Positions 14,703 to 22,947 of a stretch of 47,506 nt of DNA are shown here, piece after piece (the first letter of the stretch is position 1; every line of letters starts with the position of its first letter). This DNA comes from Deltaproteobacteria bacterium (GTDB lineage Bacteria; Myxococcota_A; UBA796; SXON01): the NCBI GenBank assembly GCA_947484175.1, contig CANKOI010000022.1, forward strand, positions 1 to 47,506, read 5' to 3'. The notes under the pieces were generated by a model, which saw only the letters and a list, made by a program, of their open reading frames with translations, searched no databases and had not been told where the DNA came from. The position numbers and the translations under genes are program-made.

Positions 14703-17700
14703 ATGGACGGACTCAACCGCCGCGACTTCCTGAAAGCAGGCGCGGTTGCTACCTCGGCGACCGCCGCGGCCTGCGCCTACGACTACAAGGTGCCCCAAGA
14801 AGAGGTGCTTCCGTACGTCGTGAACCCCGAGAACGTACAGCCCGGCCTTGCCAGCTACTACGCCTCGTTGTGCAACGGCTGCGCCACCGCCTGCGGGCTC
14901 GTGGCCCGCAACAACGACGGCCGCGTGGTGGGTGTAGAGGGCAACCCCGACCACCCCACTGGGCCGGGGCTGTGTACGCGCGGCCACTTCGATCTCATCG
15001 GCGCCTACGGCCCCGACCGGCTGGCCGGCCCCTCGGAGAACGGGGCGACCCTCTCCTGGGCCGACGCCGACAAGCGCATGCTCGACGCCGTGACCGCCGC
15101 CCGTGCGGCCGGCAAGACCGTGGCGTGGCTGGGGCGGTACCGCACCGGTACCGCGGCGGCGCTGCTCGACGTGCTCGCCGCGGGCGGCATGCGGCGAGTT
15201 CATTGGGAACCGCTGGGCGTTGAAACCCTGCTCGCGGCCTCACGCGCCGCGTTCGGTGTCGACGAACTCCCCGTGTACGAGCTGTCTTCGGCCCGCACGG
15301 TCGTCACGTTCGGCTTCGACTTCGCAGAGAGCGCCTTCGGCTCGATGGGCATGCGAAAGGGTTGGGCCAAAGCTAAGAACCCTGCGCACGATGGCTTCAC
15401 GGCGCGCCTCGTGGCGATCGAGCCCCGCCTGGGCAGCTCCAGCATCGGCTGCGACGACTGGGTGAGCGCGGCCCCCGGCACAGAAGTTCAGGTCGCCATG
15501 GCGCTCGCCAAGCTCTGCGCCGCCACCACCGCCTACGCGGGCCCCGGCGCCTCGCTGCTCAGCTCGGTAGACGTGAACGCGGCCTGCGCCGCGAGCGGAA
15601 TCGCCGAGGCGCGCCTCGCCGAAGTCGCTGCAATGCTCACGGCAGCCCCCTCGGTGGTGCTCCCCGGCGGTCCGGGCACCCAAGGCGCAGACGCCACCGC
15701 CCTCGCCGTGGCCACCCTTCTCTGCAATGTAGTGCTGGGCAACATCGGCACCTCGGTGCAGTTCGGCCGCGGCTTCCGGCCCGGCCAGGTGAACAGCTAC
15801 GCCGACGTAAAGGCCCTCCTCGAGGAGGCCGCCGCCGGCAACCTCGGCGTGCTCTTCCTCGACGGGGTCGACCTCCTCCACGCGCTGCCGCCGGCCACGA
15901 AGGCGGCCGACGCTCTCGCACGCGTGCAGCTGGTGGTGCAGCTCGCCGACGAACTCAATGACTCCAGCGGTGCCAACACGCTCGTTCTGCCCACAGGCTC
16001 CGGCCTCGAGCAGTGGAGCGATGCGAGCGTGGAGTCTGCGCTCCACGTGCTCGGCCAGCCTGCAATGGTGCCGCTGCACGACACCCGCGGCTTGGGCGAC
16101 ACGCTTTTGGCCCTCGTCAAAGCTGCACCCGCCGCAGGGCCAGCCAGCGAGCCCGCCCCAGTGGTGCCGGTGCCGGCCGAGGGAGAGGCTGCCGCAGGCG
16201 AAGCCGCCGCGGTGGTAGCCCCCGCCCCGCCCGCCTTCTCGATCGCAACGGCGGCGGCCGCGGCCGCCTCCTTCGGCGACCTGGTGAAGAGTCGCTGGCT
16301 CGCCCTCGTGATGCCGGCCGGAGCCGACCCCGCGGCGTGGTGGGCGGACACGCAGGCCACCGGCGTGTCCGCGGGCCATCCGGCCCTCACCAACGTGCTT
16401 TGGACCGCGGCGGCCCTGCCCGCGGCGGGTGCCGCCTCCAGTGGCGACCGCGCTCTTGTCCTCTTCGCCTCCCACCTCGGTGACGGCCGCTGGGCCAACG
16501 TGCCTTGGGCACAGGAGCTCCCCGACTCGGTGAGCACCTTCTTCTGGGGCGCATGGGCGGAGATCCATCCGCGCACCGCCGAGTCGCTCGGGCTCGGTGA
16601 GAAAGACCTCGTGAAGTTGGAGACCGACCACGGCCACGTGACGGTCGGCTGGTTCGGCGCACCCACCGTGCGTGAAGACACTGTCGCCCTTCGCATGGGC
16701 AACGGCAAGAAGACCGGCCGCTACGCCAAGGGGCGCGGCGCCAACGCCTTCAGCGTGCTCGCGGGCGAGGCAGACCCCGCTTCGGGTGCGCTGGTGCTCA
16801 CCTCGAGGGTGCGCATCTCGCGGGCCCAGGGTGAGAGCGGTGTGCACCCGCTGTGCGGCAGCATGAACCAGGATGGCCGCACGATCGCCGCGGTCGTGAA
16901 CGCCGCCGACGCCGTGGCACACGTGGAGGGCGAGGCCCAGTCCATCGTGCCGATCCACCACCTGCCGACCGACCCTCGTGTCGAGGCAGCCGGCCCGGTA
17001 GACATGTATCCGGAGCCCCAACACCCCACCTACCGCTTCTCGATGGTGATCGACACCAACGCGTGCAACGGCTGCGGTGCGTGTCAGGTGGCCTGCGCGA
17101 TCGAGAACAACACGCCCTTCGTGGGTCCCGACCAGCTCCGCAAAGGCCGCACAATGAACTGGATCCGTATGGACCGGTTCTTCGAAGGCGACGCCGACCA
17201 CCCCGACGTTCGCTACCTGCCGGCGCTCTGCCAGCACTGCGCCCACGCGCCGTGCGAGGGCGTTTGCCCGGTGTTGGCTACCTACCACAACCTCGATGGC
17301 CTCAACGCCATGATCTACAACCGGTGCGTGGGCACGCGCTACTGCGCGAACAACTGCCCCTACACCGCGCGGCGATTCAACTACCACACGTGGGAGTGGC
17401 CGGAGAGCTACCACCTGATGCTGAACCCCGACCTCTCCTCCCGCGAGATGGGCGTGATGGAGAAGTGCACCTTCTGCGTGCAGCGCGTTCGCACCGTGAA
17501 AGACAGCTGGCGCGACCAGGCCTTCGCTTCCCGCGAGCCCGGCAAGCCGGTGGTCATGGAGAAGCACCGCGTACCCGATGCCGCTCTGCAGCGCCTCACG
17601 GCGTGCGCGGCCGCGTGCCCCTCCGAGGCGATTGAGTTCGGGAACTGGAACGAAACCACCTCGGTGGTGCGGAAGGTTGGCAGCAGCCCGCGCGCCTACA

Positions 17701-17864
17701 CCCTCTTGGGCGAGCTGAACACCAAGCCGGGTGTTCGCTACATGGCGCGGGTGAGCCACCACGCGGCGCCCTTCGGTGGCGGCCACGGTGGCGGCCATGG
17801 CGGCGGCGAAGACAAGCACGAAGCACCCGCTCCCGGCCACGGCGCCGAACACAAGGAGGGCTGA
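14703..17864 (+). CDS. actB: Alternative complex III subunit ActB, molybdopterin-like/iron-sulfur fusion
   Basis: 1053 residues, the fused form. A Tat signal (NRRDFLKAG, R6-R7) precedes a molybdopterin-oxidoreductase-like domain (~50-760) and a PsrB/NrfC-like ferredoxin domain (~775-990). The second domain holds cysteines for four clusters: CNGCGACQVAC from C788, CQHCAHAPCEGVC from C843, CVGTRYCANNC, CTFC, and CAAAC at C968-C972. The first domain also has C57, C60, C64 and C91 in the CX2CX3CX26C arrangement used for a cluster in true Mo enzymes. ActB accepts electrons from quinol sites in ActC and passes them to ActA and ActE. The C-terminus is His/Gly-rich (GGGHGGGHGGG). Stop overlaps the actC start (TGATG). 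Confidence 0.95.
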   Translation: MDGLNRRDFLKAGAVATSATAAACAYDYKVPQEEVLPYVVNPENVQPGLASYYASLCNGCATACGLVARNNDGRVVGVEGNPDHPTGPGLCTRGHFDLIGAYGPDRLAGPSENGATLSWADADKRMLDAVTAARAAGKTVAWLGRYRTGTAAALLDVLAAGGMRRVHWEPLGVETLLAASRAAFGVDELPVYELSSARTVVTFGFDFAESAFGSMGMRKGWAKAKNPAHDGFTARLVAIEPRLGSSSIGCDDWVSAAPGTEVQVAMALAKLCAATTAYAGPGASLLSSVDVNAACAASGIAEARLAEVAAMLTAAPSVVLPGGPGTQGADATALAVATLLCNVVLGNIGTSVQFGRGFRPGQVNSYADVKALLEEAAAGNLGVLFLDGVDLLHALPPATKAADALARVQLVVQLADELNDSSGANTLVLPTGSGLEQWSDASVESALHVLGQPAMVPLHDTRGLGDTLLALVKAAPAAGPASEPAPVVPVPAEGEAAAGEAAAVVAPAPPAFSIATAAAAAASFGDLVKSRWLALVMPAGADPAAWWADTQATGVSAGHPALTNVLWTAAALPAAGAASSGDRALVLFASHLGDGRWANVPWAQELPDSVSTFFWGAWAEIHPRTAESLGLGEKDLVKLETDHGHVTVGWFGAPTVREDTVALRMGNGKKTGRYAKGRGANAFSVLAGEADPASGALVLTSRVRISRAQGESGVHPLCGSMNQDGRTIAAVVNAADAVAHVEGEAQSIVPIHHLPTDPRVEAAGPVDMYPEPQHPTYRFSMVIDTNACNGCGACQVACAIENNTPFVGPDQLRKGRTMNWIRMDRFFEGDADHPDVRYLPALCQHCAHAPCEGVCPVLATYHNLDGLNAMIYNRCVGTRYCANNCPYTARRFNYHTWEWPESYHLMLNPDLSSREMGVMEKCTFCVQRVRTVKDSWRDQAFASREPGKPVVMEKHRVPDAALQRLTACAAACPSEAIEFGNWNETTSVVRKVGSSPRAYTLLGELNTKPGVRYMARVSHHAAPFGGGHGGGHGGGEDKHEAPAPGHGAEHKEG

Positions 17865-19198
17865 TGTCCGACAAGCTCACCTACGCTCAAGTCAACCGCG
17901 ACATCATGCGGCCGTTGTTCTCGCCCACGATGGCGTGGCATGGCCTGATGGCGCTCGCGCTGCTGGGGCTGGCGATCGGCGGCGGCTGCTGGGCTATGCA
18001 GTTGGTGTGGGGCCTCGGCGTTGCTGGGTACCACCCGCCGGTGTTCTGGGGCGTGTACATCACGACCTTCGTGTTCTGGATCGGTATTGGCCACGCCGGC
18101 ACCCTGATCAGCGCGATCCTCTTTCTCACGCGCAGCCGCTGGCGCACCGGCATCTACCGGGCTGCAGAAGCGATGACGATCTTCGCGGTCATGACGGCCG
18201 CGCTGTTCCCGGCCATCCACGTCGGGCGAGCCTGGCAGGCCTACTGGCTGTTCCCCTATCCAAATCAGCGGCAGCTCTGGCAGAACTTCAAGTCGCCGTT
18301 GATGTGGGACGTGTTCGCGGTCAGCACGTACTTCACGGTGTCCACCGTGTTCTTCTTCATCGGGCTCGTGCCCGACATTGCCGCGGTGCGAGACAACACG
18401 CGCGGCTACACCCACAAGATCTACTCGGTCATGGCGCTCGGCTGGCGTGGAACGGACCGGCAGTGGCGGCACTACATGGCGGCCTACGGCTTCTTTGCCG
18501 CGATCGCCACCCCTCTGGTGCTCTCGGTGCACAGCGTGGTGTCGTGGGACTTCGCGATGGCCGACACGCCCGGCTGGCACAGCACCTTGTTCCCGCCCTA
18601 CTTCGTGGCGGGCGCCATCTTCTCGGGCTGCGCGATGGTGATCACGCTGATGCTGCCCTTGCAGAAGGCCTTCAAGCTCGAAGCGTACATCCACACGTGG
18701 CACTTCGAACACCTCGCCAAACTGTGCATGTTCACCGGAGGGATTCTCACGTATTCCTACGGCTGCGAGTACTTCATCGCTTGGTACTCCGACAACCCCT
18801 ACGAGTGGGGCACGTTCTCCGACCGTGTCGTTGGCAAGTACTGGTGGGTTTTCGGCACGATGGCGCTGTGTAACTGCACGATTCCGCTGCTTTGGTGGTT
18901 CAAGAAGATTCGCACCTCGTTCATGGGCCTCCTGCTGGTGAGCATCGTGATCAACATCGGGATGTGGTTCGAGCGCTACAACATCATCGTCACGTCGCTG
19001 GCCCACAGCTACGACCCGGCCGCATGGGTGTACTACACGCCCACCTACATTGAGATCGGCATTCTGGTTGGCTCCTTCGCGTGGTTCTTCACCTGGTTCC
19101 TGCTCTTCGTGAAGATCATGCCTGCCGTGGCGATCGCGGAGATCAAAGAAACGCTTCGTCCCCCGCTCAAGCACGATGAGGAGGCCGCCGCCAAATGA
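17864..19198 (+). CDS. actC: Alternative complex III subunit ActC, NrfD-like quinol-interacting membrane protein
   Basis: 444 residues with about ten membrane helices of the NrfD/PsrC family. Recognisable stretches include FWIGIGHAGTLISAILFL, AMTIFAVMTAALFPAIHVGR, LVLSVHSVVSWDFAM and MWFERYNIIV. The His and Asp/Arg residues on these helices are typical of the quinol pocket and proton path in family members. It is the probable quinol oxidation site of the complex. It starts one base inside the actB stop and overlaps actD by ATGA, so the subunits are tightly coupled in translation. Confidence 0.95.
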   Translation: MSDKLTYAQVNRDIMRPLFSPTMAWHGLMALALLGLAIGGGCWAMQLVWGLGVAGYHPPVFWGVYITTFVFWIGIGHAGTLISAILFLTRSRWRTGIYRAAEAMTIFAVMTAALFPAIHVGRAWQAYWLFPYPNQRQLWQNFKSPLMWDVFAVSTYFTVSTVFFFIGLVPDIAAVRDNTRGYTHKIYSVMALGWRGTDRQWRHYMAAYGFFAAIATPLVLSVHSVVSWDFAMADTPGWHSTLFPPYFVAGAIFSGCAMVITLMLPLQKAFKLEAYIHTWHFEHLAKLCMFTGGILTYSYGCEYFIAWYSDNPYEWGTFSDRVVGKYWWVFGTMALCNCTIPLLWWFKKIRTSFMGLLLVSIVINIGMWFERYNIIVTSLAHSYDPAAWVYYTPTYIEIGILVGSFAWFFTWFLLFVKIMPAVAIAEIKETLRPPLKHDEEAAAK

Positions 19199-19731
19199 GC
19201 CAAGCCCACGTTGCCGGTCCCGCCGGCGCCCCGGTCAAGGCGGTGTACCGACACCTCGACTGTCTCCTGCAAGGAATCCATGATCTCCATGCGGTGGGCA
19301 TCAAGGAGTTCACGGTGCTGAGCCCCATCCCGCGCCACGAGATCGAGGAGATGATCTACAAGGGGGAGCCGAGCCCCGTTCGCTGGTTCACCCTCGCGGG
19401 CGGCCTGTTGGGCGGCTCGATGATCTTCTCCTTGGCCGCCCTGACCCACGCGAACTGGCCGATGATCATTCCTGGCGGCAAGCCGCTGGTGTCGATTCCG
19501 CCGTTCCTGGTGGTCACCTTCGAGGGCACCATTCTGTGGGCGGCGATGTTCACGCTCATGGGCATGCTCAAGAACACCGGTCTCCCGGCGGTGAACCTCC
19601 CCCCGCAGATGCACGACCCTCGCTTCACCAACGATTGTTTCGGCATCGTGTTCGAGCGCAGCGGGTCGCGGCTCGCCGAGATCATGCACATCCTCGAATC
19701 GTCCGGCGCCACCGAGGTGACCCATGGCTGA
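19195..19731 (+). CDS. actD: Alternative complex III subunit ActD (DUF3341)
   Basis: 178 residues. An N-terminal cytosolic part (HLDCLLQGIHDLHAVGIKEF) resembles the sensor-like DUF3341 fold. Two membrane helices follow (AGGLLGGSMIFSLAALTHA and FEGTILWAAMFTLMGML). The C-terminus (MHDPRFTNDCFGIVFERSG) is conserved in ActD. It anchors or stabilises the complex beside ActC and ActF; no cofactor is expected. It overlaps actC by four bases and actE by eight. Confidence 0.93.
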   Translation: MSQAHVAGPAGAPVKAVYRHLDCLLQGIHDLHAVGIKEFTVLSPIPRHEIEEMIYKGEPSPVRWFTLAGGLLGGSMIFSLAALTHANWPMIIPGGKPLVSIPPFLVVTFEGTILWAAMFTLMGMLKNTGLPAVNLPPQMHDPRFTNDCFGIVFERSGSRLAEIMHILESSGATEVTHG

Positions 19732-20392
19732 AACCAAGAAGCGAGCTCGTTGGCTGGTCGCCGGCGCGCTCTTCGTCGCGGGCGCGGCCTGGGCCTCCCC
19801 TTGGGACATCGACATGATCGATGGCCTCACCTTCAAGGCCTACGAGTGGCGCATGAAGCCGCAGCCCGAAGCCGTGCTGGCGCGCCGGGCCGGCACCGCC
19901 CCCAAGGCCCGCGGCTTGGGGTACGCACAGAACGACGCCGTGCCCAGCGTGAACCGGCTCGACGTCGAAGCCACCAACGCCCTAATCGACCCCTACTCCA
20001 GTGACCCCCAGCACCTCGCCACCGGTGCGCGCATGTTCCGCGTGAACTGCGCGCCCTGCCATGGGCTCGAGGGCGCGGGCAACGGCCCGGTCACGGTGAA
20101 CGATGTGGAGAAGGGCATCCGGCGCTTCCCCATGGCGGCCCCGAACCTGAGCGGCTCCAGCAGTCGGGTGAACACCCTTAGCGACGGCTACCTCTACGCC
20201 ACCATCCGCAACGGCGGCAATGGCAGCGCCGGAGCCTCCGCCACCCGCCCCGCGGTCCAGGCCGCGATCGGCGCGGGAATGCCGGCCTACGGCCCGCTCC
20301 TCACCGACGCCGAACGATGGTCGGTCGTGGCCTACATCCGCACCCTCCCCAACGGGGCCTACACCCCGCCCGCCCCGGAAGTGCCGCAATGA
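19724..20392 (+). CDS. actE: Alternative complex III subunit ActE, monohaem cytochrome c
   Basis: 222 residues. One N-terminal hydrophobic segment (WLVAGALFVAGAAWA) has no lipobox cysteine, so it should be a membrane anchor or cleaved signal. The mature part has a single class I haem site CAPCH (C109, C112, H113). A distal Met is likely in GAGMPAYGPLLTDAERW near residue 190. The WDIDMIDG and MKPQPE motifs are typical of ActE. It relays electrons from ActA outward. It overlaps actD by eight bases and actF by ATGA. Confidence 0.93.
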   Translation: MAETKKRARWLVAGALFVAGAAWASPWDIDMIDGLTFKAYEWRMKPQPEAVLARRAGTAPKARGLGYAQNDAVPSVNRLDVEATNALIDPYSSDPQHLATGARMFRVNCAPCHGLEGAGNGPVTVNDVEKGIRRFPMAAPNLSGSSSRVNTLSDGYLYATIRNGGNGSAGASATRPAVQAAIGAGMPAYGPLLTDAERWSVVAYIRTLPNGAYTPPAPEVPQ

Positions 20393-21720
20393 GCGCCGTC
20401 GATCTCCTCGCCGCCACCCGCCGCACCGTCGGCCCCGGCCCCGACTGCTCCGCCACCTTGGCCAGCACTCCCCGGACGGTGCCTGCCGGCGTCCGCACCT
20501 TCGGTCTGGTGGGCATCCTCATCGGCCTTGGTGCCCTCGCCATCGGGCTCTCCACCGAGCACAACCGCACGCTCGGCGTGCTCCTCGTGTGCATCGTGTA
20601 CTTCATGGGCATCGCGCAGGGTGGCCTGATGTTCGCCGTGATCCAAACGATCACGCTCGGCCGCTGGGGTCGCCCGTTCAAGCGCATCGGCGAATCGTTC
20701 TGGTTCTTCATGCCGGTGAACTACGCGCTCTACATCCTGTTCTTGGCCCTCGGCGGGCTGGAAATCTTCCCGTGGATGCACGAGGAGATGCCCCCCCACA
20801 AGGCCACGTGGCTGCAGCCGGGCTTCTTCGTGGCCCGAAATCTGGGGATGTTGGGCATCCTGATGGTGCTCGACTTCGTGTTCATCCGCAACTCGATGCG
20901 CGCCGACATGGGCGTGGCGGCGGAGACCCTCGGATCGCGCACGCCTGCGTTCTGGACCAACCTCACGGCAGGCTGGCGAGGAAAGGCCGTAGAAGTAGAG
21001 GACACCTACCAGAAGAACATCCGCCTCGCGCCGGTGATCGTGGTCCTCTACGCGGTGTTCTTCAGCCTTTTCGCGGTCGACAACATCATGTCGCTGGCGC
21101 CGCACTGGTACGCCAACATGTTCCCCGCGTGGCACTTCGTGTCGAACGTGTGGCTCGCCCTAAACTGGACAGTGATCATCGCGGTGTTCGCGTCGGACTG
21201 GCTGAAGATCGGCCACCTGCTCACCCCCAAGCACTTCCACGACATCGGCAAGCTCATCTTCGCGTTGTGCATCTTCTGGACCTACAACTTCTTCGCGCAC
21301 CTCCTGCCCATCTGGTACGGAAACATGCCCGAAGAGACGTGGTACCTGATCCTCCGCATGTACATCGAGCCGTGGTCGGGCCTCTCGAAGGTCGTGATCT
21401 CGATGTGTTTCTTCATGCCGTTCACGGTGCTTCTGAGCCGTGGGATCAAAAAGACCCCGAAGTCGCTGGTGGGCATCTCGATGGTGATCGCAACCGGCGT
21501 GTTCCTGGAACGCTTCGTGCTCATCATGCCGCAGGTGTGGACGAAGCCCACGTTGCCAATCGGCCTCGTCGAGATCGGTCTGGCCACCGGCTTTGTGGCC
21601 GCCTTCGTCACCGTGGTGTTCAACGTGCTGGCGCGGGTGCCTGCGGTGCCGGTGAGCGACCCCTTCATGCACGAACACCCCGACGACATCCACGTTCACG
21701 TGGGCAGTCACGCGCACTAG
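20389..21720 (+). CDS. actF: Alternative complex III subunit ActF, second NrfD-like membrane subunit
   Basis: 443 residues from ATG 20389, which overlaps the actE stop by four bases; a longer upstream frame is only the shadow of actE. About ten membrane helices are visible (GILIGLGALAIGLS; WNVWLALNWTVIIAVFA-type segments; IFWTYNFFAHLLPIWYGN; GLATGFVAAFVTVVFNVLA). ActF is the paralogue of ActC and is thought to help proton movement rather than oxidise quinol. The C-terminus is rich in His (MHEHPDDIHVHVGSHAH), a possible metal-binding tail. No actG or cytochrome oxidase follows. Confidence 0.93.
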   Translation: MSAVDLLAATRRTVGPGPDCSATLASTPRTVPAGVRTFGLVGILIGLGALAIGLSTEHNRTLGVLLVCIVYFMGIAQGGLMFAVIQTITLGRWGRPFKRIGESFWFFMPVNYALYILFLALGGLEIFPWMHEEMPPHKATWLQPGFFVARNLGMLGILMVLDFVFIRNSMRADMGVAAETLGSRTPAFWTNLTAGWRGKAVEVEDTYQKNIRLAPVIVVLYAVFFSLFAVDNIMSLAPHWYANMFPAWHFVSNVWLALNWTVIIAVFASDWLKIGHLLTPKHFHDIGKLIFALCIFWTYNFFAHLLPIWYGNMPEETWYLILRMYIEPWSGLSKVVISMCFFMPFTVLLSRGIKKTPKSLVGISMVIATGVFLERFVLIMPQVWTKPTLPIGLVEIGLATGFVAAFVTVVFNVLARVPAVPVSDPFMHEHPDDIHVHVGSHAH

Positions 21721-21723
21721 GCC

Positions 21724-22182
21724 ATGGTCGAAGTCACTCGCGAGGACATCCTTCGCCACTGTGAGCCGATCGCCGCGCGAATCGCCGCTGTGGGTACCGG
21801 AGATCCCGACGCGCTCGTGGCGGCTCTCGAAGAGCTCGACACTGCCGCTCTCGAAGCCACTGCGCTGGCCGCTCACGCGGCGGGGTGGCTCACTCCGAAA
21901 GAGGCGGGCGGCGTGAAGTTCGGGCGCCTTAGCCGCGCCGACGCCACCACCCACGGCCTCAGCATCGATGCGGTGGACATGAGCGGACCCGCCGCTGGAG
22001 CCCACACCCACCCCCGGGGCGAGGTGGAGTTGTGCATCGATCTAGTGGGCGAGCCCGCGTTCGATGGCCGGCGGCAGCGCTTCATCGCCTACCCGCCCGG
22101 CAGCCGGCACGTGCCCACCGTTTCGGGCGGGCGCATGCTGATCCTGTACTTCTTGCCAGGCGGCGAGATCGTCTTCGACTGA
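21724..22182 (+). CDS. DUF4863 cupin-like protein (4-hydroxylaminobenzoate lyase family)
   Basis: 152 residues. The C-terminal ~90 residues carry a cupin-like pattern: GGVKFGRLSRADATTHGLS, then AHTHPRGEVELCIDL, YPPGSRHVPTVSGG and LILYFLPGGEIVFD. This matches the DUF4863 family, whose one characterised group (PnbB) splits 4-hydroxylaminobenzoate. The N-terminal part is helical. It begins three bases after the actF stop, so it is likely co-transcribed with the respiratory operon. A lyase role in that setting is unexpected; family assignment is firmer than function. Confidence 0.72.
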   Translation: MVEVTREDILRHCEPIAARIAAVGTGDPDALVAALEELDTAALEATALAAHAAGWLTPKEAGGVKFGRLSRADATTHGLSIDAVDMSGPAAGAHTHPRGEVELCIDLVGEPAFDGRRQRFIAYPPGSRHVPTVSGGRMLILYFLPGGEIVFD

Positions 22183-22271
22183 GGTCGGTGCCGGTCGGGG
22201 CGCGGGACGCAGCGACGGTGGGGCGGAGGTCACAGGGCAGCCAGCTGTGGCCGTGGCCGCGGCTCCTCATG

Positions 22272-22292
22272 GCCATAGACAACGTCCATGGC
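22272..22292. promoter_or_regulatory. Inverted repeat over the promoter of the second toxin-antitoxin pair
   Basis: GCCATAGAC (22272-22280), spacer AAC, GTCCATGGC (22284-22292): nine-base arms with one mismatch. A near-consensus -10 box TATACT follows at 22293-22298, and a weak -35 (TGGCCA, 22270-22275) lies 17 bases before it. The arms fill the spacer, the usual place for autorepression by an antitoxin. Confidence 0.45.
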
Positions 22293-22305
22293 TATACTGT
22301 TCGAC

Positions 22306-22542
22306 ATGAAGACCATCTCCGCCGGACAGTTCAAACAGACCTGCCTCCGCGTCCTCGACGAGGTGGAAGCGACCCACGAGCACGTGCTGATCACCAAGCG
22401 GGGTCGTCCTGTCGCAACGCTGGTGCCCTGCCGCGCGGCGACAGGCGACTGGGGAGCGCTGCTGCGCGGGAGCGTGAAGGTGACCGGCGACATTCTCGCC
22501 CCGGCGCTTTCGGTTGAGGAGTGGGAAGGTGTCCCGGGATGA
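22306..22542 (+). CDS. Phd/YefM-type antitoxin
   Basis: 78 residues from ATG 22306. The N-terminal part MKTISAGQFKQTCLRVLDEV and VLITKRGRPVATLVPC is the Phd/YefM fold, which dimerises and binds DNA. The C-terminal 25 residues (GSVKVTGDILAPALSVEEWE) would bind the toxin. The alternative ATG at 22288 lies inside the promoter region. No Shine-Dalgarno is seen before 22306, and the -10 box ends only seven bases upstream, so the message may be leaderless. The stop overlaps the toxin start (ATGA). Confidence 0.88.
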   Translation: MKTISAGQFKQTCLRVLDEVEATHEHVLITKRGRPVATLVPCRAATGDWGALLRGSVKVTGDILAPALSVEEWEGVPG

Positions 22543-22931
22543 GAATCCTGCTCGACACGCACGCGTGGATTTGGAACTTTACCTCGACCACCTCGCTGTC
22601 CGACACGGCACGATCCGCGCTTCGAGAGTCCTCCAATGAGCTGTTCTTGTCGCCCATCTCGCCCTGGGAGGTGTTGATGCTCGCGCGGAAGCGCCGCTTG
22701 ACGCTCGACCGTGAACCGCAGGCCTGGATCGCGGCGGCCTTAGCCGCGACGCCGGCAACCCAACTGCCGATCACCCACGAAGTGGCTGTTCGTTCACAGG
22801 ATTTGCCGGGCTACACCAACCCCGACCCGGCCGACCGGTTCCTCGTGGCCACGGCGCTGGTGCACGACCTGTGCATCCTCACGTGCGACGAGACGATGGC
22901 CGCGTGGCCGGGCGTGCGCGTGCTTTGGTAG
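22539..22931 (+). CDS. PIN-domain toxin (VapC-like, Phd partner)
   Basis: 130 residues from ATG 22539. Acidic PIN residues are visible: D in MRILLDTHAWIW, E in SPISPWEVLM, D in DPADRFLVATAL and D in ILTCDETM. The MRILLDTHAWIW start marks the PIN subgroup usually paired with Phd antitoxins. It is a predicted Mg2+-dependent RNase toxin, appears intact and is translationally coupled to the antitoxin. It ends 16 bases from the convergent phosphatase gene. Confidence 0.88.
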   Translation: MRILLDTHAWIWNFTSTTSLSDTARSALRESSNELFLSPISPWEVLMLARKRRLTLDREPQAWIAAALAATPATQLPITHEVAVRSQDLPGYTNPDPADRFLVATALVHDLCILTCDETMAAWPGVRVLW

Positions 22932-22947
22932 CGACCCCGCCCCCCCC

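Noticed and set aside
15240-17852. An 870-residue open frame antisense to actB
   Set aside because: It is an Arg/His/Gly-rich shadow made possible by high GC; it lacks family motifs, whereas the opposite strand encodes a complete ActB.
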